Source of the DNA: JAIOQJ01 sp963718635
Lineage (GTDB): Bacteria > Planctomycetota > Planctomycetia > Gemmatales > Gemmataceae
DNA length: 64,000 bases
Direction: 5' to 3'
Assembly: GCA_963718635.1 (NCBI GenBank)
Contig: OY970367.1
Location: 62,001 to 126,000 of the forward strand
Shown here: piece after piece, positions 39,975 to 49,702 of the stretch
Layout: the number at the start of each line of letters is the position of its first letter
How positions within the stretch are numbered: position 1 is the first letter of the stretch
Notes under the pieces: model-generated
Told to the model about the DNA's origin: nothing
The model's database searches: none
Seen by the model: the letters and a program-made list of their open reading frames with translations, nothing else
Position numbers and translations under genes: made by a program

Positions 39975-39987
39975 ATAGATTATCTAT
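39975..39987. promoter_or_regulatory. Inverted repeat, possible operator
   Basis: ATAGAT-T-ATCTAT is a perfect 6-bp inverted repeat with a 1-bp spacer in an A/T-rich stretch, about 110 bp upstream of the leftward arsR-like start and about 220 bp upstream of the rightward membrane protein gene. Its position in the divergent spacer fits an operator; nothing else proves it. Confidence 0.3.
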
Positions 39988-40206
39988 TTAAACCAATACA
40001 GGGTAAAGAGTTATATATGATCAAACAATTTTCTTACAAATGTCCGTTGAAATGAGGGGCGCCATGGGTCAATTGCTTCACAAACTAGTCCATTAACCTG
40101 ACTCGACCCTAGACGCATGTAGAACACCTTGGCACATCAGTTGCCACTTGCGACGTTCATCCCTGTACTTTTGGCGTCAATATCAGGCAGTTTCTTTTCG
40201 TGAGTA
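39988..40206. other. A/T-rich divergent spacer
   Basis: Together with 39864-39974 it forms a gene-free spacer of about 340 bp, more A/T-rich than its surroundings and probably holding promoters for both flanking genes. No RNA gene is recognised. Confidence 0.4.
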
Positions 40207-41247
40207 GTGAACATGATCTCGTTGCAGATTATCCTCTCCGCCATATTTCGTTCTGCCAGCACGATTTTGAACACCGCCTTTGGCTGGGCGACGATCATGC
40301 TCTTTGGCAAAGTCCCGGAGAATCGCCAGACACAACTTTCGATTCTCACCTTTGGCTCCGTGCTATGGCTGCTCGTTACGATCAGCATCCCCTATCCCAA
40401 GGCCGGGGTTATCTTGCTCGTTCTCGTGCCCATCCCGGATTTCATTCACGAATGGGTCCGCGCTATTATGATTGTCCTCTCGGCATTGTTGCCGATCGCG
40501 ATCGGCATCACTTCGCTCTACATAGTCGATAAAAGCAAGCGACCAAAAGGCGCCGGGCCCGTAACGAAAGCGATCCTGAAAGGATATCCCTATGCGTTTG
40601 GATTGTCGCTTACGCTGTTGATGATGATCGTGATTGCGCCGCCCCTGAAGATTCGGGACATCGTACGCCGGCGCCAGGACGCCCATGTCCCAATGATCGT
40701 CGAAGGCGCCGACTATTTCGATGTAGTCAACGATGTGCAACGCGTGCTTCGCCGTGGCGGCTTCGAAACCGAACGCGATCAAGCAAACATCCTGCTTCGC
40801 TTGCCGACGAAGGTCTTTACTTTATTTGCCGGCTCGGCCGTCGATCGTTTGATCGCCGATCAACTGGCCGTTTTGAAGTCTCCCCAAATTGAGGTGTTGC
40901 TGCACCCTTCCGATTTAGTCATCAGCGGCAAGGAACACGATATCGCTCACATCCGTGCTCTGCTCGCTGAGAGTCTCACCTTCACTAAGGCCTATCAGAC
41001 TTGGACGGCCGAAGCCAATAAGATCGAAGATCGCCTTGCCGGCATATGGAAGCAGATCAAAACAGACGAAGGCAAACGAGCGGAACAACTGCTGGAAGAA
41101 TTGGCCGCCACGGCCCATGACCTGAAAACCGGCCAGTTTACCTTCGATGAGTGGCAGGTATTGTTTCGAGAACAGTCTATCATCGAACGGAAACTGCTAC
41201 GCTTACTCGCAGGCGTAGATGAGGAAGCCACGAGTGCATGCAGGTGA
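40207..41247 (+). CDS. Hypothetical membrane protein with a large cytosolic C-terminal domain
   Basis: About 346 aa from the GTG at 40207, or 344 aa from the ATG at 40213. About four to five hydrophobic segments occupy the first 150 residues (IILSAIFRSASTILNTAF, ILTFGSVLWLLVTISI, AGVILLVLVPIPDF, AIMIVLSALLPIAIGI, YAFGLSLTLLMMIVIAP). The C-terminal half is soluble, with a helical, charged tail (IEDRLAGIWKQIKTDEGKRAEQLLEEL). I do not recognise the family. The ordered topology and intact frame support a real gene. Confidence 0.7.
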   Translation: MNMISLQIILSAIFRSASTILNTAFGWATIMLFGKVPENRQTQLSILTFGSVLWLLVTISIPYPKAGVILLVLVPIPDFIHEWVRAIMIVLSALLPIAIGITSLYIVDKSKRPKGAGPVTKAILKGYPYAFGLSLTLLMMIVIAPPLKIRDIVRRRQDAHVPMIVEGADYFDVVNDVQRVLRRGGFETERDQANILLRLPTKVFTLFAGSAVDRLIADQLAVLKSPQIEVLLHPSDLVISGKEHDIAHIRALLAESLTFTKAYQTWTAEANKIEDRLAGIWKQIKTDEGKRAEQLLEELAATAHDLKTGQFTFDEWQVLFREQSIIERKLLRLLAGVDEEATSACR

Positions 41248-41267
41248 GCAAGAGTCAAACTGATGAA

Positions 41268-42089
41268 TCATTTGCGCAAACCATGCTTTTGCATTAACCG
41301 GTTGGTAGAGTTGTAGGCTTCGGTCACCCACTCGACAATTTTCGCCGGCTCTGGCGAGTACTCGAGTTCAATGCTGATGGCGCCTTCGATGCCGAGTGCG
41401 GCAATCTCCCGTAAATAAGGATCGAAGTCGACAACGCCACGACCAGGCGGCAAATCACCGTGGACTTTCCCATCGCAATCGCTGATGTGGACGTGAATGG
41501 CTTTACCTTTCAATTGACGGAGTTCCTCGGCGGCGACATTCGCCAGGCAAAGATGCGATACATCGATGTTGGCGCGGACCGCCGGATGATTCACCTCGTC
41601 GATGAACTTCACCATGCTGGTCACATCGTTCAAGAGTGAAAGCTTGAAGGGCTCGAGTTCCAGTGCGATCTGCAGTCCGAGGTTCTGTGCGTAACAGCCG
41701 AGCGTACGGCAATGATTGACCGCAATGTTCCATTGCTCTTGCGGCGGAATTACCTGCCGTTCCCAGATATATTCCCCAAGAACCAACAACAGGTTCTTGG
41801 CATCGAGTTCGTAGCCGAAATCGAGATAAGCTTCGCAGCGATCGAGGTGGAAGCGTTGCACCGAAGGATTGAAATCGAGCAGGCCGACCGCTACGCACGC
41901 TACGCTTACGACCGGCAGACCCGCTTTATCGCATTCGCGCAAAATCAACCGGCGTTCTTTGGCATCGATATCGAAAGGATCGGCAAAGATGTCGATGGAA
42001 TCGAAGCCGATCTCTTTGGTCATCCGTATGCCATGAGCAGTGCCTAGCCCTGATTGAGCCCACGCGGAGTTGATGAGGCCAAGTTTCAT
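41268..42089 (-). CDS. Sugar-phosphate isomerase/epimerase, TIM-barrel (AP-endonuclease 2 family)
   Basis: The product is 273 aa. It has the xylose-isomerase-like barrel pattern: MTKEIGFDSIDIFADPFD, LELEPFKLS with a metal-binding Glu, VRANIDVSHL with Asp/His, AIHVHISDCDGKVHGDLPPGRGVVDF and ISIELEY. These enzymes isomerise or epimerise sugars or inositol derivatives using a divalent metal; planctomycetes carry many and the substrate is not predictable. The start is the ATG complement at 42089. Confidence 0.9.
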   Translation of the reverse strand: MKLGLINSAWAQSGLGTAHGIRMTKEIGFDSIDIFADPFDIDAKERRLILRECDKAGLPVVSVACVAVGLLDFNPSVQRFHLDRCEAYLDFGYELDAKNLLLVLGEYIWERQVIPPQEQWNIAVNHCRTLGCYAQNLGLQIALELEPFKLSLLNDVTSMVKFIDEVNHPAVRANIDVSHLCLANVAAEELRQLKGKAIHVHISDCDGKVHGDLPPGRGVVDFDPYLREIAALGIEGAISIELEYSPEPAKIVEWVTEAYNSTNRLMQKHGLRK

Positions 42090-42153
42090 ACTTTGCTCCC
42101 TTGTCAGTCAATCAAATGGCTTTGCCAACCGAGTCTGCCATATCGAAATCTGG

Positions 42154-42198
42154 CCCTCCCACCCTCCCCTTGGCTTTGCGAGGGAGGCTGGGAAAGGT
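42154..42198. repeat. Hairpin repeat, family F (copy 2)
   Basis: CCCTCCCCTTGGCTTTGCG followed by AGGGAGGCTGGGAAAGG forms a G/C-rich hairpin with a GGCTTTGC-type loop. Relatives occur at 39085, 44441, 55770 and 55867. It lies between two convergent-spacer stretches near the M16 gene end. Confidence 0.65.
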
Positions 42199-42234
42199 GA
42201 TCTTCCGATTTGCCAAAATCAATGTACACGCCGC

Positions 42235-43470
42235 CTACAGCTTTTCTAACGGCCCCAACGTCGTCGTGGTATAGTCGGTGACCGGGTAGCGCTGACGCAC
42301 TTCGCGAACCATACTCATATCGACGGCTTCCCAAGCCTTGAGTTCGTCGTCGAGCGTACGATACTGCTTCAGATACGCCCAATCTTTGCCGATGGTGAGC
42401 ATACGGCGATTCGTACGCTCGCTTGCCCTCACTTCACGCGAAATGATCTTCGTCTTTGCCTGATCGAGTTCGTCCTGGGTGATGCCTTGCTTCTGAACAT
42501 CCTCCAAGATTTGCTTCACCAGATCGTAACATTCCCCCGCTTTCTCGGGGTCGCAGTTGAAAGACGTGGCGCATGCGCCGGCGGCGTCGCATTCATCGGC
42601 GCCCATGCCCGCTTCCTCGGCCAAGCCAGGATCGATTAGCGCCCAGAACAGCCTACTGCCCGTATAGTCTCCGATCACCGTCGTGAGTACCGAGGCGGCG
42701 TAGCGCAACGGCGAATCAGCCGCCGGCGCCGGCGACATCATCATGACATATTGCTGCGACACTTTGTCGCGCGGCCGGGTAAGAACATGTAAGCCGCCGG
42801 TTCCTTTGGTTTCGCGCCGGTGCGTGCGCGTGACCGATCCAGTTGGCCAACCAGCACACGCTTTCTCCACAAGTTCGACCAGCCGCGGCCATTCGTAATT
42901 GCCGGCTGCCACCACATGGATATTGGGCGCGACATAGCGTTTGGTGAAGTAGGCCTGCATCTGATCGCGCGTGCAGCGCCTTGATGCTTTCCGTTGAACC
43001 GAGAACGCTGTTCCCTAATGGATGCTCGCCGAAATAGAGCCTCGCGCATTGTCGTAAGTTGCCCAACCCGGTTGCACTTCGTATCGCACGATCTCATCGA
43101 GAATCACTGATTTTTCCGTATCAAAATCTTCCGTGCGCAAGCTCGGCCTCATGATGTCCGCTAGCACATCGACCACCTGCGGCAGAAATTCCGGAAGCAC
43201 GGCTGCGTGGAAAACCGTGTTCTCTTCACTCGTGAAAGCGTTATTGTCCGCGCCGATCTTCGAGAAATCGCGATTGACCGCTAAGGAATTACGCCGTTCG
43301 GTTCCTTTAAAGACCATATGTTCGAGAAAGTGCGAAACGCCGGACACCTCCGAGGTTTCATCTCGTGACCCGGTCCGCACCCAGAAGGCGACGGCAACGG
43401 AAAGAGCGGAAGGGTTAGTCTCGCCGACAATCTCAAGGCCGTTGGCGAGAACATGGGAATGAAACGGCAT
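42235..43470 (-). CDS. M16-family zinc peptidase (two frameshifts)
   Basis: About 411 aa repaired, the usual size of a single-chain bacterial M16 (processing peptidase-like) protein. The inverted zinc motif HFLEH is at residues 47-51, with the downstream ENTVFHA and a Glu in EKSVILDE as third ligand region. The second domain ends in VTDYTTTTLGPLEKL. The frame breaks near 43020 (after YDNAR, which should run into LYFGEHPLGNSVLG) and near 42965 (before RDQMQAYFTKRYV). The start is the Met at 43470 (MPFHSHVLANGLEIVGE), as in homologues, not the upstream one. It degrades peptides, probably at or outside the membrane, but no signal peptide is seen. Confidence 0.88.
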
Positions 43471-43833
43471 TCGCAAACTCCGGATTACACTTGGTTTTTC
43501 GTGGTTTAAACATTGTAGAAATTCCACCGCGCACATTCCGGCGATAAAGAGTGGGTAAAGCGCCGGTGCGTGAAACGATCTGGTAGGTAGGTGGGTCGCA
43601 CGTTCTCACCCTAAGCAGTCGCGTTCTGTGCGGCGCTTCAGTTAGGCAAGCCAAACTGCGCGAGCAGTCGCGTACTGACGGAACCCGGCAACTTACGCTG
43701 CTCGGCTCGCCAAATCAAACGCTTGGCTTCGCAGAGCCTTCCTGTCGCAGCTAACGACAAAACCTTTGATGCGCGGTCGTGCGCACCGTAAGATTCTCCT
43801 GACACAAACCGTCTTTTTGAGAGAAACGTCACC
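43471..43833. other. Divergent spacer
   Basis: 363 bp between the M16 gene and the stress-protein-like gene. No gene or repeat is evident. GAGAGAAACG just before 43834 is a ribosome binding site. Confidence 0.4.
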
Positions 43834-44355
43834 ATGAGTTATGAAAGTTCAATCGTCCTTGTTTATCCCCACCTCGATGAAGCGGAGGCAGCCGTCCAGA
43901 AGCTCGGCGAGGAAGGGTTTCCCATCGATCGCGTTTCCATCGTCGCGAAGGATCTTGGCACCGAGAAGAAGGTGCATGGATTCGTTACTTCGTGCGACGT
44001 CGGCAAATCGACAGCAAAAACGGGTGCTTGGATGGGCGGCATCTTTGGCATGCTCGTCGGCGCTGCTTTTATCTGGGTGCCCGGCGTCGGCCCGCTGATT
44101 GTTGCCGGTTCGTTGGCGGCGGCCGTGTTAGGAGGCGTCGAAGGCGCTGCCGCAGGAGCGGCCATTTCTGGTGCGCTCGGCTGGCTGGTTTCGCTCGGCA
44201 TTTCCAAGGAGCATATCTTGAAGTACGAAGAGAGCGTTCGAGCTGGCAAATATCTGGTCATCGCTCACGGAGCCCCGGATGATATTGCCAAGGCTGAGCG
44301 AATTCTGAAAGCCACCAAGGCTGACGAAATGAATCGGCATACGCTGGCAGCGTGA
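43834..44355 (+). CDS. General-stress-like protein with a glycine-zipper membrane segment
   Basis: The product is 173 aa. The N-terminal half (SSIVLVYPHLDEAEAAVQKL, EGFPIDRVSIVAKDL) resembles the ferredoxin-like fold of YflT/GSP17M and DUF1269-type stress proteins. The middle (about residues 65-125) is a Gly/Ala-rich hydrophobic hairpin (GGIFGMLVGAAFIWVPGVGP, AAAGAAISGALGWLVSLG). The C-terminal part returns to a soluble fold (ILKYEESVRAGKYLVIAHG). This type is found at membranes under stress in several bacteria; the function is not known. It is a single gene with a clear ribosome binding site. Confidence 0.8.
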   Translation: MSYESSIVLVYPHLDEAEAAVQKLGEEGFPIDRVSIVAKDLGTEKKVHGFVTSCDVGKSTAKTGAWMGGIFGMLVGAAFIWVPGVGPLIVAGSLAAAVLGGVEGAAAGAAISGALGWLVSLGISKEHILKYEESVRAGKYLVIAHGAPDDIAKAERILKATKADEMNRHTLAA

Positions 44356-44440
44356 GGTAGCGCGAGCCAGTGGATGGCTATGCGGTCGAGGTGCGCTGAC
44401 TGATTTTTGGAAATCAATGAACGAGCGAGGAAGTTTTCTT

Positions 44441-44494
44441 ACCCTCCCCTGGCTTTGCAGGCTTTGCAGGGGGAGGGTGGGAAGGGCAAGCTGC
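44441..44494. repeat. Hairpin repeat, family F (copy 3)
   Basis: ACCCTCCCCTGGCTTTGCAG, then a duplicated GCTTTGCAG, then GGGGAGGGTGGGAAGG. The extra GCTTTGCAG is a 9-bp tandem duplication in the loop. It lies in the spacer before the DUF4159 gene. Confidence 0.7.
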
Positions 44495-44601
44495 CCTGTT
44501 GGCAGAATCGGTCGACGCAACCTGCAGTGGATGAGAGCCCCCAGCTACAACGTTCTATGTATAATGCAAAGTTGCCGCACCTCACCTATTAAGGCACTGC
44601 C

Positions 44602-47032
44602 ATGTTAATTAAATTCATCTCCGCTCTCCTGCTAGTGTCGTTGCTCGCGTTTCCTTCGCAGGCAGCTACGACCGAACCCTTGGCGGATAAAGTTCAGACC
44701 TCCATTCGAACTGGGATCGACTTCCTTACGCGCTCAGCAAAATCGCGGCAAGCAAGTGAACTGGGAGAATACAGGTTTAACGTTGACGTTCACGGGGGGG
44801 CCTTCCTGCCTCGCAACGCTCGCCCTCTTGACCGCCGGCGTGAAGCCTAATGACCCCGTGATTCAAAAGGTGTTGCCTTACATACGTTCGCTGAACCCGG
44901 AGAAGACCTACGTTGTCGCTCTGCAGACTATGGTGTTGTCGGAAATTGGTGAGGCGAAGGATTTGAACATCATTCAGCGGAACGTCGATTTTCTGCTCGG
45001 CGCTCGCATCTACGACAACAAGAAAATGACGGGCTGGAGCTACGGCAAGATAGGTCAGATTCAGTCCGACAATTCCAATACTCAGTATGCGCTGCTCGGC
45101 CTTCTCGCCGGACGCCAAGCGGGCGTCAAGATTGCGCAGGCCGACTGGAAAGAGATTCAGGATTTCTACATTCGAAGTCAGCGCGGGGATGGCGGCTGGC
45201 CCTATCGGCCCGAGCGCGAAGGCGCATCATTACTCACCATGACCTGCGCTGGCCTCTCCGGCTTATTCATCTGTGGTCTGGAATTGAATGTGAAGCAGCA
45301 GCCCCTCGACGAGAAAACCGGGATCACGACTGCTCCATTTTGCGGAGTTTACGCAGAAAACGACGCCATAGCACAGGGAATGAAATGGCTCGGCGGCAAT
45401 TTCATGTTCGAATTGAAAGAGAATAAAAACAAAGGACTGACCATTCCTTTCAGTTTTTACAACGTTTACGGCATCGAACGAGTCGGGCGGCTATCGGGCC
45501 AGCGCTTTATCGATCAACACGACTGGTATCGCGAAGGGTGCGAGCTTTTGTGCGGCGTCAAGCCCTCACCGTTGAACCAGCACATCGATGGCGGATGGCA
45601 GTTCGGCGATAGTTTCGACAGCATCCAGGTGACGTCGACAAGCTTCGCCCTATTGTTCCTGTCCAAAGGTCGCATTCCCGTCTTGATCAGCAAGCTCGCG
45701 TTCACCGGCAGTGCCGGAGGCAAGCAGGATAAGAACGACTGGAACCACAAACACCATGATGCCCGCAACCTCGCCGATTATGCGAGCAAGAACTTGTTCC
45801 GTAAGCAAGCGCTCGCCTGGCAGACTTTCGATCCTCGTCTCGCCGACTTGACCGGCGACGAGAACTTCAAAGAAGCGCTTGGCAACCTGCTGCAATCGCC
45901 GATTCTTTACATGACTGGCCATGCCGCGCCCGACCTCACGCCTCGGCAGGTTGAATTGCTTCGTCGTTATGTCGATGAAGGCGGCTTCATCTTCGCCGAG
46001 GCCTGTTGCGGCAGCGAGGCGTTTAAGACCGGCTTTCGCAAACTGATCGACGATGTCTTTAACAAAGAATCGCGGCTCACACCGCTGCGTGCGGATCATC
46101 CCGTCTGGTCGTCCCATATTCCCCTCGACCCCGCTGAGTTTGCAAAGATGAAAGAGAACGACCAGCTTCAATGCATCGAGCGTGGCTGCAAGACTGTCGT
46201 CATCTTCTCGCCACAGCCGTTGGCCGGGTTTTGGGAAGAAACCCGCTTTATGCCGCTCGACAATTTGGCGCCCGGCAGCCGGGGTGAACTGGCTTATCGT
46301 TTTGCCGGAAACGTGATCGCTTACGCCACCGGCTTGGAAATGCCGAAGCCGCGGTTGACGAAGACGGAGTTGGTCGATCGCAGTGAAGAGAAAGGCGTTA
46401 CCCGCCATATGCTCAAATTAGCGCAGGTGCGTCACGACGGCGATTGGCAACCGGCGCCTCAAGCGATGCGGAATCTTTCAAGCTGGCTGCGCGAACAGTA
46501 CAAGCTCGATATTTCTCTGAACAAAGAAGAGGTGAAGCCAAGCCAGACGAGCTTGTTGCAGTATAAGTTCATGTACATGCACGGCCGGCGAGCTTTCACT
46601 ATGGAGGATGAAGAGCTCAAAAATATACGTGATAATCTGCAGACCGGCGGCACGCTCTTCGCAGACGCCTGTTGCGGCGCTAAAGAATTCGATAAGGCAT
46701 TCCGCGAAATGGTAGGCCGACTTTACCCGAGCAAAAAGCTCGAACGCATTCCCCTCGACGATTACCTTTACAGCGCTGATTTGAACGGTAAGCCAATTAC
46801 CCTGGTAAAGTGTAGGCGAGAAAAGCAGGACGGCACGGCCGCACTCGAATATGAGAGCATCCCGCCCGAGCTTGAGGGCGTCAAGGTCGGCAATCGTTGG
46901 GCGATCATCTACAGCAAATACGACATCGGATGCGCCTTGGAGAAAAGTAAATCTTCGGCCTGCAAAGGGTACGATCCCGATGGCGCCAAAATACTGGGCG
47001 CGGCGGCGGTGCTCTATTCGTTGAAGCGATGA
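44602..47032 (+). CDS. DUF4159 protein with prenyltransferase-like repeats (one frameshift)
   Basis: About 809 aa repaired. It has a signal peptide (LIKFISALLLVSLLAFPSQA). An alpha/alpha-toroid region follows (about residues 25-420) with repeats of the terpene-cyclase/prenyltransferase type (IRTGIDFL, LATLALLTAGV, FYIRSQRGDGGWPY, DGGWQFGDSFDSIQVTSTSF). Then come two DUF4159 domains, recognisable by near-repeated cores LYMTGHAAPDLTPRQVELLR...GGFIFAEACCGSEAF and MYMHGRRAFTMEDEELKNIR...GGTLFADACCGAKEF. DUF4159 has an amidotransferase-like alpha/beta fold of unknown function. The frame breaks near 44730: removing the T in ACGCGCTCAGCAAAA gives TRQQNRGKQVNWENTG. The end is followed by a strong hairpin. 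No enzyme activity can be assigned. Confidence 0.85.
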
Positions 47033-47045
47033 AAAGCCGTATTTT

Positions 47046-47111
47046 GCGAGCGTCGAGCCGTAAGGCCGAGGTGAAAAACTCACACGTCGGCCTTACGGCT
47101 CGACGCTCGCC
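47046..47111. terminator. Long hairpin between convergent genes
   Basis: The arms GCGAGCGTCGAGCCGTAAGG (from 47046) and CCTTACGGCTCGACGCTCGC (ending at 47110) pair over about 26 bp around a short AAAAACTCA loop. It starts 13 bp after the DUF4159 stop and lies before the convergent gene at 47159. It is a likely bidirectional transcription end, or a palindromic repeat used as one. Confidence 0.65.
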
Positions 47112-47158
47112 ATTTACTGAGCGAGCATCAAGCGTCAGCTCGACGTGAATATCTCCCT

Positions 47159-47716
47159 TCAATCCTTCTCCTGAAACCGCCATGTCGGCACGTAAGGCGG
47201 TAATTTCCCTGCGTAATACGACTCGGCGCCGATCTGATCGCGAAGGCGCTCGAGCGCCAGGCGGCGCGTCGTGACGTAGAACGACTCACAACGAGCATCG
47301 CGGATGGAATCCCACACTTTATAAAGGTCGTCCGTCTCGCGGAGCATGGTCCGATACATGTCGCCGCGATCGGTTTCGATGTATTGTCTGCTATCTATAT
47401 GATTGCGCAGCGCTCGATTGAAACTGATCATGTCGTTCACGGCCGTGCGTTCGGGGAAGCGACGGCTGTCGGCCACCGGCAGCGCGCCTTTGAGATCCTG
47501 ATGTCGTTTGCGGAGGATCTCCAGGTCGCTCTTCATGTCCTCGTACCGATTGAACAAGAAGTTCGTTTCGCGAGGGTCCATCAATTCCCAGTTGATGGCG
47601 ATGGTCCACACCGCTGCCTGCACGTTGGGCCATTCTTCCCGATCGATGTCGGGGCAGGGGGTGCAGGGCATGACGACCAAGAGACTGGCGGCAAAGGCGA
47701 GTTCTGCTCCGGACAT
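47159..47716 (-). CDS. Hypothetical exported protein
   Basis: About 185 aa from the Met at 47716, which has AGGGAGG just upstream. It has a weak signal-like N-terminus (MSGAELAFAASLLVVMPCTPC). The mature part is helical and rich in charged and aromatic residues (EEWPNVQAAVWTIAINWELMD, NFLFNRYEDMKSDLEILRKR, MYRTMLRETDDLYKVWDSI). I do not recognise a domain. An intact frame and sensible composition support it as a gene. Confidence 0.65.
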   Translation of the reverse strand: MSGAELAFAASLLVVMPCTPCPDIDREEWPNVQAAVWTIAINWELMDPRETNFLFNRYEDMKSDLEILRKRHQDLKGALPVADSRRFPERTAVNDMISFNRALRNHIDSRQYIETDRGDMYRTMLRETDDLYKVWDSIRDARCESFYVTTRRLALERLRDQIGAESYYAGKLPPYVPTWRFQEKD

Positions 47717-48485
47717 GCGAACCTCCCTTACACCGCGCGGACGGTGACCGGGGACCGGTAGGTAGACGGTCCGAGGAGTGCCGTTCGGCACGGCCAAGTA
47801 TTTGCGAGTTTTGGAAGCAAGGAGAACGGAATCGCCGGCACGTCGAGGGAGCGAAAGGAATCAAAGATGATTGTGCCGGATGCAGCCCTATAACGCTGCA
47901 ATTGTTCTCTGTCTAGTCAACCTTACAACAATTTCCGAACACAAACCCCATTTGCATTTGAAATGCCAAAATATTTTCGCCAGAGGCAGGAGGACGCAAA
48001 AACCCATAAATCGTCGGTAAATTAGCCAATATTATGTCACGCGATTTCGAATTGTACAATTTTCAAACGAGATTTTTTGCTTTTTTTGAGGCAGATGTTG
48101 CGTCAAGGCTAGGCGATTTCGCTTCAAACTTATAGCGGCTGGCGGATGTGGTTTTCCGTCTCATCACTATCGCTTCACGCGGTCGCTTTTCAAAGAACCC
48201 TTTTGAGCGCACCTAAGCTGGTATTAGGCCAATGAGTTTACCTGGCAAACAAAAGCTACACTCGGCCCGAGATGCCTTCCCGGCGATTCTCGGAAGTCGT
48301 CAGACTTCCGACTTTCTCGTCAGGCTTCCCGACATGATAACCCGGCAGCTTACGACCCACGGTTCGCCAGGAGCACGGAGATAATAGCAGTGCGTAGTTG
48401 CTTCTTGGCTATCGCGATGTCAAGCGTAGTACAATCGAGACGCTTGTGCTACGCTCTGCAACGCGGCGCGTCAGTGTTTTCACTG

Positions 48486-48539
48486 GCCCTTCAGGAAATA
48501 TTTCCTGAAGGGCAAACCCGAGAAAATCGTGGGAAAACG
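48486..48539 (+). repeat. Covarying hairpin element, family E (copy 2)
   Basis: Arms GCCCTTCAGGAA and TTCCTGAAGGGC around ATAT (48486-48513) are followed by CCGAGAAAATCGTGGGAAAA. Compared with copies 1 and 3, four outer stem positions and position 8 differ, and each change is matched on the other arm. Confidence 0.85.
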
Positions 48540-48631
48540 CGCAGCCACTTGTTAGCCGGGACTCGCGAGCGACGGGGAAAACAGCAATAGTCAAACGTGT
48601 AACTCTCAATTGTGCGTCGTTCCGAACAGCG

Positions 48632-48685
48632 CAGGTTCGGGAATTATTTCCCGAACCTGGAATACGAAAAAATTGTGGGAAAACC
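48632..48685 (+). repeat. Covarying hairpin element, family E (copy 3)
   Basis: Arms CAGGTTCGGGAA and TTCCCGAACCTG around TTAT (48632-48659) are followed by ACGAAAAAATTGTGGGAAAA. It keeps the TTC-GGAA core and the downstream GTGGGAAAA box of copies 1 and 2. Confidence 0.85.
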
Positions 48686-48806
48686 GGCATTCGAAATTTG
48701 AAATGCGTAATTCGATATGCGGAAAGGGTCGATTACGGGATTGCTTCCAGTGTTGACTCCGGCCAACAGATGACGTGGCCGGTTGATAGACCGGCAACGC
48801 CGCTAA

Positions 48807-49636
48807 TCATTCAGCTCGATTGGCGGCGAAGCCTTCAGCGTTGTTTTCCCTAGCCGTGTTGACCGCCGACGAGAGATCGGGTTTGGCCGACGCCACGGGG
48901 GAAGCCGGCGGAGCAACAGGCTTAACGGCATTGGGATTTTCCATGCCGGCAAGCATCGTTCGTGCCATTTCAAAATCGGGCGCGAGGCGTAGGGCAGTAC
49001 GGTATTCCTGAATGGCTTCCTGCCTCCGGCCACGATTGCAGTAAGCAAAGGCGAGATTGCAGTGGGCCTCGGGCTCGGGCACGCCGGCATGGCTGAAGGC
49101 GTCGAGCGCTTCATCCGGCCGATCGCGTTGGGCCAGTGTCATCCCCAAGTTGTTCCATGCGCATTTGAAATCAGGTTTGATCTCCACGGCTTGCGCAGGT
49201 GGTCTTCGGCCAAGGTCCAGTTGCCGCGCTGGTAATGGCTATACCCGGCATCGTTTAACAGCGACGGATCGCGCGGAAAGAGTGCCAGTGCCTTTTGATA
49301 CTCTTCGTCCGCTTTCGCAAATTCGCCTTGCCGGTCGTACAGCACGGCCAAGCGACGGCAAACGCGCTTCTTATCCGGATCCATGCTTCGCGCTTTTTCG
49401 TAAAGGGCAATGCTTTCGGGCGCCTTGCCTGCCTTATCGAGCATCTCCGCCGTGGCCAGGCACGCCTTGGCATTTTCTTTCGGAGGAAGTTCCAGTTTTT
49501 GCGGCGCATCCATCTCGGCCGGCGTCTGGGACGCAAACGGCTCGGAGATCTTTTTATTCGTGGTGACGCATCCCGTAAGAGACGCCCATGCGAAGGCAGG
49601 CAAGAGAAGCCGGGTGATTCGAAGTCGCATGATCAA
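48807..49636 (-). CDS. TPR-repeat lipoprotein (one frameshift)
   Basis: About 276 aa repaired. The N-terminal signal ends in a lipobox LTGC (Cys at about residue 23). At least four tetratricopeptide repeats follow (PESIALYEKARSMDPD, VLYDRQGEFAKADEEYQKAL, AGYSHYQRGNWTLAEDHLRK, AWNNLGMTLAQRDRPDEALD, QEAIQEYRTALRLAPDFEMA), then a Pro/Ala-rich tail. The frame breaks near 49190: AAGCCGTGG should be AAGGCCGTGG (RKAVEIKPDFKC), one G lost. It is the third gene of the secretin operon, so it may be the Flp/Tad pilus assembly lipoprotein (TadD-like). Confidence 0.88.
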
Positions 49637-49702
49637 TCCCCACAGAAAAAGCGAAGCGGTTCACGGCAAATAGCCGCGAACCGCTATAAGAGTCAACTCG
49701 AT

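Larger units (their letters stand above)
47717..48806. other. Gene-poor spacer of about 1.1 kb with hairpin elements
   Basis: No convincing coding region. The stretch 47890-48110 is A/T-rich with T runs and ends about 170 bp upstream of the 47716 start, so promoter signals may lie there. A 9-bp-arm hairpin (TCGGAAGTC-GTCA-GACTTCCGA) is at 48290-48311. Two covarying family E hairpins are at 48486 and 48632. Confidence 0.6.
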
